A DNA stretch of 64,000 bases, from NCBI RefSeq assembly GCF_030160655.1, contig NZ_BSOT01000006.1, forward strand, positions 372,001-436,000, given 5' to 3'. A model generated the notes under the pieces. The model was not told the origin of the DNA and searched no databases. It was given only the letters and a program-made list of their open reading frames with translations. How positions within the stretch are numbered: the first letter of the stretch is position 1; each line of letters opens with the position of its first letter. Both the position numbers and the translations under genes were made by a program. The DNA is from Agaribacter marinus (GTDB lineage: Bacteria > Pseudomonadota > Gammaproteobacteria > Enterobacterales > Alteromonadaceae). Below are positions 59,686 to 64,000 of this stretch, piece after piece.

Positions 59686-62046
59686 TTACTTCTCTTGACC
59701 ATTAAAACGCCTAGGATATAGCTCCGTATTAATTTCCCTTGCTGCTTCTACCATTTCTGTATAAGGGACATCTGCATTACTAACAAAACCAACATTATAG
59801 TTTTCACCGTCATAGGCGCGTCCAGTCACAGGTGAATCGGTGTACTGGAACCAATGTGCGCCTACCATGTATGGGTTATCTATGACTTTGCGCATATACG
59901 CTTTATATCCGCGCGCACGATCTGCCTGGTCGCTCGAATGAATAAGCCCTGGGTGGTACAAACCAGTATCCATTGCACCAAAGTGATATTCACCAATAAT
60001 ACTCGGCATATCTACTTCAGGTAAAAAGTGCCAAACAGCGTCATGCATACCTTCTCGGTAGTAGTTGTAACTCATTACATCCACGTACTTTTTGGCGGCA
60101 CGCACGCCCTCAGGGTTAATACTCCATGCAGCCATTCGTACGCCCATGTACATATGATTTGGCATCACGGCCGTTAATGCTTTGTCAACAACGTCGAAAT
60201 ACTGGGTAGTATAAGCTTCTAAAATCATCGACATATCTGGGATCATACCGTCGGTAATCTCCTCTACCTTATAGCCTTTGGCGAATGACGCCCAAGACGC
60301 AATTGAGCTGCCCCATGTAGCGTTTAGTTTTTCAATTGTGCCATGTTTATCTTGTAGCATTTTCATGAAAACTTGTTTAGCTGGGCTTTCAGCTGCATCC
60401 ATTAAAAAGTTTTGTACAGGGATGCGATAGTGACTATTTATGTTTGCAGGATTTCCCCAGCTTTTTTCATTGTCGATGAATACACCTATACACCAAGGGT
60501 TGTTTTGCACTTCGTCTGCAATCACTTTTGTCGTTACCGCAGCGCGTCGCGTAAACTCTGGATCATATGGGTCTGGCATAGGAGACCATCCGTGACCATC
60601 CGCGGTGACGGTTTTGAAATCACCAATGATCCAACCGTTGGCAAAATACGGGAATTGATTTTTTTGATAGAATTCTTTGTCTACCCAGTTGCCGAAGGAT
60701 GTCATCCCCCAACTACGCTGCCGTTTAATTGTTACATCTTCCCAATCATCAATGAATGATTCAGTGTATCGCTCACCATATCTACGTTCTAAGTTTGACT
60801 GATAAAAACTAAAGGTTTCACCGTGCGCCAATGGACCTTTGTGAGTACTTCTTCTGTAAGAGTAATGATTGGCTAATTCGTCATCGTATTCTGGTAACCA
60901 GTTAAACATCTTGTGTCTCAGGTCAGATGACACAAAACGAGTTTTTTGCGCGTCGGCAGACACCGGACGAATACCTAAAGAGTCTTCTGGCGTGACGTCT
61001 TCTGGATCAATATAACGAACGGCGTCATCTTTAAAATCGACACCAGTAAGCGTCGTTGTATTTGCTATACGAATGTTGGCAAGCCCTGACGAGAAGAATA
61101 AATATCCCTCTGGGTCAACAAGGTACCACTTACCTTTTACTTTTTCTGTTCGGAAGTACCCGGTCGCTTCCAATTTTGGCCCATTTTTCCAACCACCAAA
61201 TTTTGAGCGATCTGGCAGTACAGGATTGGCTGCTAGATCAGCTAATTCTTCCTTTGCTAGCTGTTTTAAATGCGCGTCAGATTTTACTTTGTTTTTATAG
61301 TTGCTTTTAGCCGGTTGTCCAAATTCATCGACCAAACCGACTAAGTAAGTTGAGTCTATTTCTGGGTTTGAGCGTGCTCTAATATTGTCTAAGACGATGG
61401 ATTTGTCTTCTAAATTGGTAGAAATATAGAAATTAGCCGTAGTAATGCCACTAAGATCTAATAATTTTTCACCATTCATATAGGGCATTCTAAAATCATC
61501 AGAAGGCCACGCCGGCGGATCAGCTCTTAGCCCACTGTCTCTAGATATTTGTTCGCCGCTTAAGTCAATATAGTAGGTTTCGCTGCTGTTAGCTGGAATA
61601 ATCATACTACGTAACTGAGATTGGTAATTTTTATCTTTCACTCTTACATACAACTGCACAGACACATCGCTTGTATTTGTTGCATCAAATGCCAAATTCA
61701 TATTGCCCAACGAAGTAAAATCCCAAGGTGTTTCGGGTGTAATTTCTAAAACCGAATCTTCAACACTTGAATCAAACAGCAATTTTGCAGCTTGTTTACC
61801 CTGAGTGACACCGTCCGTTTTTGTCAAATTAATGTCGATATCTCTCTTTTGGTAAGTGCTTGGTAAGGATGCATTTTCAAAGTCCTCTAGCAAGATTTCC
61901 TGTTCATTTCCTGCTTGAGATACACCAGCGGATGTTGATTTAGCGTCAGAAGCATTATGAGAGCATCCTGTGACACTTATGGCAGAGGCCATCATGCTTG
62001 ACGCAATGACAGCTGATAAAACGATAGAGATTCGAGATTTTTTCAC
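59686..62046 (-). CDS. GH50 beta-agarase lipoprotein
   Basis: A 786-residue enzyme. The N-terminus has a lipoprotein-like signal (SAISVTGC). A CBM-like beta-sandwich (ILLEDFENASLPSTYQ ... VLDNIRARS, about 50-230) is followed by the GH50 (beta/alpha)8 domain, with LRHKMFNWLPEYDDELANHY and GETFSFYQSNLERRYGERY. The likely acid/base Glu is in GVFIDNEKSWG and the nucleophile Glu in SIIGEYHFGA, as in clan GH-A. GH50 enzymes such as Aga50D release neoagarobiose from agarose and neoagaro-oligosaccharides. The start is GTG at 62046. A palindrome with ATTTACATATAAA stands about 35-55 bases upstream. This is the clearest evidence that the strain uses agar. Confidence 0.93.
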   Translation of the reverse strand: MKKSRISIVLSAVIASSMMASAISVTGCSHNASDAKSTSAGVSQAGNEQEILLEDFENASLPSTYQKRDIDINLTKTDGVTQGKQAAKLLFDSSVEDSVLEITPETPWDFTSLGNMNLAFDATNTSDVSVQLYVRVKDKNYQSQLRSMIIPANSSETYYIDLSGEQISRDSGLRADPPAWPSDDFRMPYMNGEKLLDLSGITTANFYISTNLEDKSIVLDNIRARSNPEIDSTYLVGLVDEFGQPAKSNYKNKVKSDAHLKQLAKEELADLAANPVLPDRSKFGGWKNGPKLEATGYFRTEKVKGKWYLVDPEGYLFFSSGLANIRIANTTTLTGVDFKDDAVRYIDPEDVTPEDSLGIRPVSADAQKTRFVSSDLRHKMFNWLPEYDDELANHYSYRRSTHKGPLAHGETFSFYQSNLERRYGERYTESFIDDWEDVTIKRQRSWGMTSFGNWVDKEFYQKNQFPYFANGWIIGDFKTVTADGHGWSPMPDPYDPEFTRRAAVTTKVIADEVQNNPWCIGVFIDNEKSWGNPANINSHYRIPVQNFLMDAAESPAKQVFMKMLQDKHGTIEKLNATWGSSIASWASFAKGYKVEEITDGMIPDMSMILEAYTTQYFDVVDKALTAVMPNHMYMGVRMAAWSINPEGVRAAKKYVDVMSYNYYREGMHDAVWHFLPEVDMPSIIGEYHFGAMDTGLYHPGLIHSSDQADRARGYKAYMRKVIDNPYMVGAHWFQYTDSPVTGRAYDGENYNVGFVSNADVPYTEMVEAAREINTELYPRRFNGQEK

Positions 62047-62079
62047 AGCGGTATCCAGAGTGGTTTGTTAAAAGTGTAT

Positions 62080-62100
62080 TGTAAACAATTTACATATAAA
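62080..62100. promoter_or_regulatory. Palindrome and shared 13-mer upstream of the agarase gene
   Basis: TGTAAACAATTTACA (62080-62094) is a perfect palindrome with 6-base arms. It overlaps ATTTACATATAAA (62088-62100), which recurs upstream of the Asp-box lipoprotein gene at 45275. It is a candidate operator for an agar-responsive regulator. Confidence 0.45.
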
Positions 62101-62143
62101 AAACATTCTTTAAATAAGAATTTTATTGTTGTTCGGATAGCGC

Positions 62144-62176
62144 GGAATAGCATCAGACAATTATTGATGCTATTCC
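62144..62176 (-). terminator. Hairpin after the PQQ/cytochrome protein gene
   Basis: A perfect 12-bp stem (GGAATAGCATCA/TGATGCTATTCC) with a 9-base loop lies 24 bases beyond the stop codon at 62201. It separates this gene from the agarase gene downstream. There is no strong T-tract. Confidence 0.6.
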
Positions 62177-62200
62177 TCGGGCCTGTTGATTTTTGTCGGG

Positions 62201-64000
62201 TTATTGTAAAAATTGCACGGCTGTAATGTGCGCTGTACTGTCGTCGTTTAGCGCTTCAGCCAAAGTAACTACTAAGTAGATTGGTGTGTTTTCATCTAGC
62301 GTTTTGGTAAATTTTAACCTTAGTTCACTGGGTTGATATTCTTTTGTGCCTGCATAATCGAATTTACCTGAAGCCAATACGTCACTGCCATCTTGTTGTG
62401 TCGAAACAGAAAATATTGCGCCTTTGGGTAGCCAGTTTCGGTATTTTTGTTCTATTTGAATGGAAGAGACGCCAGTCATATCAAAACTGCCCAAAGGTAA
62501 GACAGATTTAGCCCCCGACATGATAATTGTTTGGGCGTTACCGCCGGAATACCGTAAATTCTCGGCGCCTTCTTTATTGTCGAATAATTGTTTGGCATTT
62601 AATTTGGGTGATCGTAGTGTAATGCTTGAATGCGCGCTTACACTTGATAAATTTGCTGCGCCATTGTCACGATAACTTGCTTTTAGCGTATAGTTTTCCA
62701 GTGTTTCTTTTGTTGGGAGCTTTCCACTTAACGGCAAACTTGGGGCTTTAGACTTAAGCATCATAATGAATTTGGCGAGTTCTTCGCGTTTTTCATCAGA
62801 CAGGAAGTCATGTGCGGGCATTTGGTGTTGTCCCCATTTTCCAGTGCTACCAGCGGCAATACTTTTAACCAAGTACGCAACAGGATCATCCATCGAAGCG
62901 TACTTATCAGCAACTGCCTGAAATGCTGGGCCCACTGACTGCGCTTGTTCTTGGTGGCAGCCAATACACAAATGCTTTTTAGCCGCGGCTCTGCCGGGCC
63001 CCATAGGGTCACTCGCCGCAAGATGACCCACTGCGTCTTGTTTGTCACTGGTGTCCACTTTGTCAAAAACAATCTCTACTTTTGAGAACTCTGGTGAATC
63101 TTGCCGAATAATACCGTCTTCGCTGTCTTGTATTGCTACCGTATATGTACGTGAGGTTTCGTTAGGCCAAATAAAACTCTGATTCCCCGACACTTTAATG
63201 TCGATTGTTGGTGAAGCATTACCCACTTCTATTAGTTGTGTCGCTATGCTAGTAAGCCCTTCCTTGTCTGTTACTGTCAGTGCGATGGCGTACCTGCCAT
63301 TGTTCTCGAAGTTAATTGATGTAGTATGACCAGAACGCGTGTTTGCATCAGAATTAGTAAACGTTGCGTCTTTCAGGTCTTGTCCTGCATTTAGTGTTGA
63401 TGTCTGCCACTGATATTCAAGCCTATCATTGTCGGGGTCAAATGATTCGACACCAGACAATTTGACCATTAACGGCGCTAAACCATTTGTTACGGATGTC
63501 GTTAGTTTGGCTGTAGGTTCACGATTTCCGTCGCCCGTATATGTGATTTTAGAGAGGCGAGCGTCTACATTACCCGAGTGCCATTTTGAGCCATATTCCA
63601 ATACATATAGTTGTCCTTGATAACTAAACTTCAGGTCGATCGGCGCAACAAATTCAGCGTCAGGCGCAAAGTCTTCAATTTTATAGATGTCACCATTTTC
63701 ATCTTCAAAGACAACTTTGATCCAACGGCGCATAAAATCAGAGATAAATAAGCCGCCGTCATAATATTCTGGAAGAGCGTCAGCGTGACTGTTGCTACGA
63801 TAAACACCCGCGACTAGAGCATTTCTAGAACCAGCACCCAATTCTGGGAATATTTCTGAATGGCTATATGGATACCAAATATAAGCTGGCTGCGCTTCTG
63901 GCAAGTGTCTAGCACCCGTATTTCGCGGTGACGTATTGATTGGCTTGAGAGGGTTATTCCATGCGCCAGCTATATTTGTTGCATAGTCAAATTGTCTAAA
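62201..64000 (-). CDS. PQQ-dehydrogenase-like/PKD/cytochrome c multidomain protein (partial)
   Basis: The frame is open to the end of the window, so the N-terminus is missing; about 599 residues are visible, and the TTG at 63904 is internal. The visible order is: the end of a soluble-glucose-dehydrogenase-type propeller (LVAGVYRS...YDGGLFISDFMRRWIKVV...LYVLEYGSKW), a PKD domain (PTAKLTTS...ESFDPDNDRLEYQW), a second Ig-like domain, a c-type cytochrome domain with CIGCH at 62954-62968 and a distal Met (QMPAHDFL), and a C-terminal beta-sandwich like a family-6 carbohydrate-binding module. This looks like a periplasmic sugar oxidase with its own electron acceptor. The oxidised substrate is unknown. 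Confidence 0.85.
   Translation of the reverse strand, partial: FRQFDYATNIAGAWNNPLKPINTSPRNTGARHLPEAQPAYIWYPYSHSEIFPELGAGSRNALVAGVYRSNSHADALPEYYDGGLFISDFMRRWIKVVFEDENGDIYKIEDFAPDAEFVAPIDLKFSYQGQLYVLEYGSKWHSGNVDARLSKITYTGDGNREPTAKLTTSVTNGLAPLMVKLSGVESFDPDNDRLEYQWQTSTLNAGQDLKDATFTNSDANTRSGHTTSINFENNGRYAIALTVTDKEGLTSIATQLIEVGNASPTIDIKVSGNQSFIWPNETSRTYTVAIQDSEDGIIRQDSPEFSKVEIVFDKVDTSDKQDAVGHLAASDPMGPGRAAAKKHLCIGCHQEQAQSVGPAFQAVADKYASMDDPVAYLVKSIAAGSTGKWGQHQMPAHDFLSDEKREELAKFIMMLKSKAPSLPLSGKLPTKETLENYTLKASYRDNGAANLSSVSAHSSITLRSPKLNAKQLFDNKEGAENLRYSGGNAQTIIMSGAKSVLPLGSFDMTGVSSIQIEQKYRNWLPKGAIFSVSTQQDGSDVLASGKFDYAGTKEYQPSELRLKFTKTLDENTPIYLVVTLAEALNDDSTAHITAVQFLQ

Overview
The window is a stretch of moderately AT-rich chromosome from a marine, agar-degrading gammaproteobacterium, most likely of the order Alteromonadales (inference). 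The basis is two TonB-dependent receptors, a GH50 beta-agarase, a GH16 endo-hydrolase, Zur-type operators, CreA, a DUF2796 zinc protein and several LytTR/GGDEF-EAL/MCP signalling proteins, all in the gene style of Paraglaciecola/Catenovulum-like bacteria. No rRNA, tRNA or CRISPR array was seen.

Layout. 1-5.3 kb: end of an RND efflux operon (adaptor, permease) coupled to an OmpR-type regulator and histidine kinase. 5.3-15.2 kb: secreted F5/8C-like protein, TPR-sulfotransferase convergent with a TonB receptor, a secreted esterase divergent from a membrane-bound winged-helix/TolB regulator, and a small exported protein of unknown function. 15.2-22 kb: a kinase/regulator pair, a DJ-1/PfpI protein and an FtsX-type ABC pair. 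Three copies of a TTCAC-N6-TTCAC box, all in the same orientation and 45-51 bp from the start codon, precede the unknown exported gene, the DJ-1 gene and the ABC operon. This suggests a compact regulon of the neighbouring response regulator. 22-25 kb: an oligosaccharide-type TonB receptor behind two LacI-like operators. 25-28.7 kb: lipoprotein plus M35-like metallopeptidase, and a chemoreceptor.

28.7-34.7 kb is a zinc-limitation island: FtsX-type ABC transporter, two DUF3299 proteins with a small exported protein between them, MerC-like protein, DUF2796/ZrgA-like His-rich protein and a G3E GTPase. Two divergent Zur-like palindromes control it. 34.8-42.1 kb holds a bacterial haemoglobin, LysR/LysE pair, Tat-exported PhoX-like protein, a membrane-anchored patatin and a solute-binding-like protein.

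42.4-64 kb is an agar/algal-polysaccharide region: a 12-repeat Asp-box lipoprotein, CreA, a PAS-GGDEF-EAL protein, a membrane LytTR regulator divergent from a GH16 enzyme, an S41 protease lipoprotein, a large beta-propeller/cadherin protein with a GlyGly-CTERM-like tail, a GH50 agarase and the C-terminal part of a PQQ-dehydrogenase-like/PKD/cytochrome c protein that runs off the window. Mobile DNA is concentrated here: an IS3-family element with 3-bp target duplication, itself split by an intact IS30-family element, plus remnants of an IS66 transposase and possibly an IS4-like transposase.
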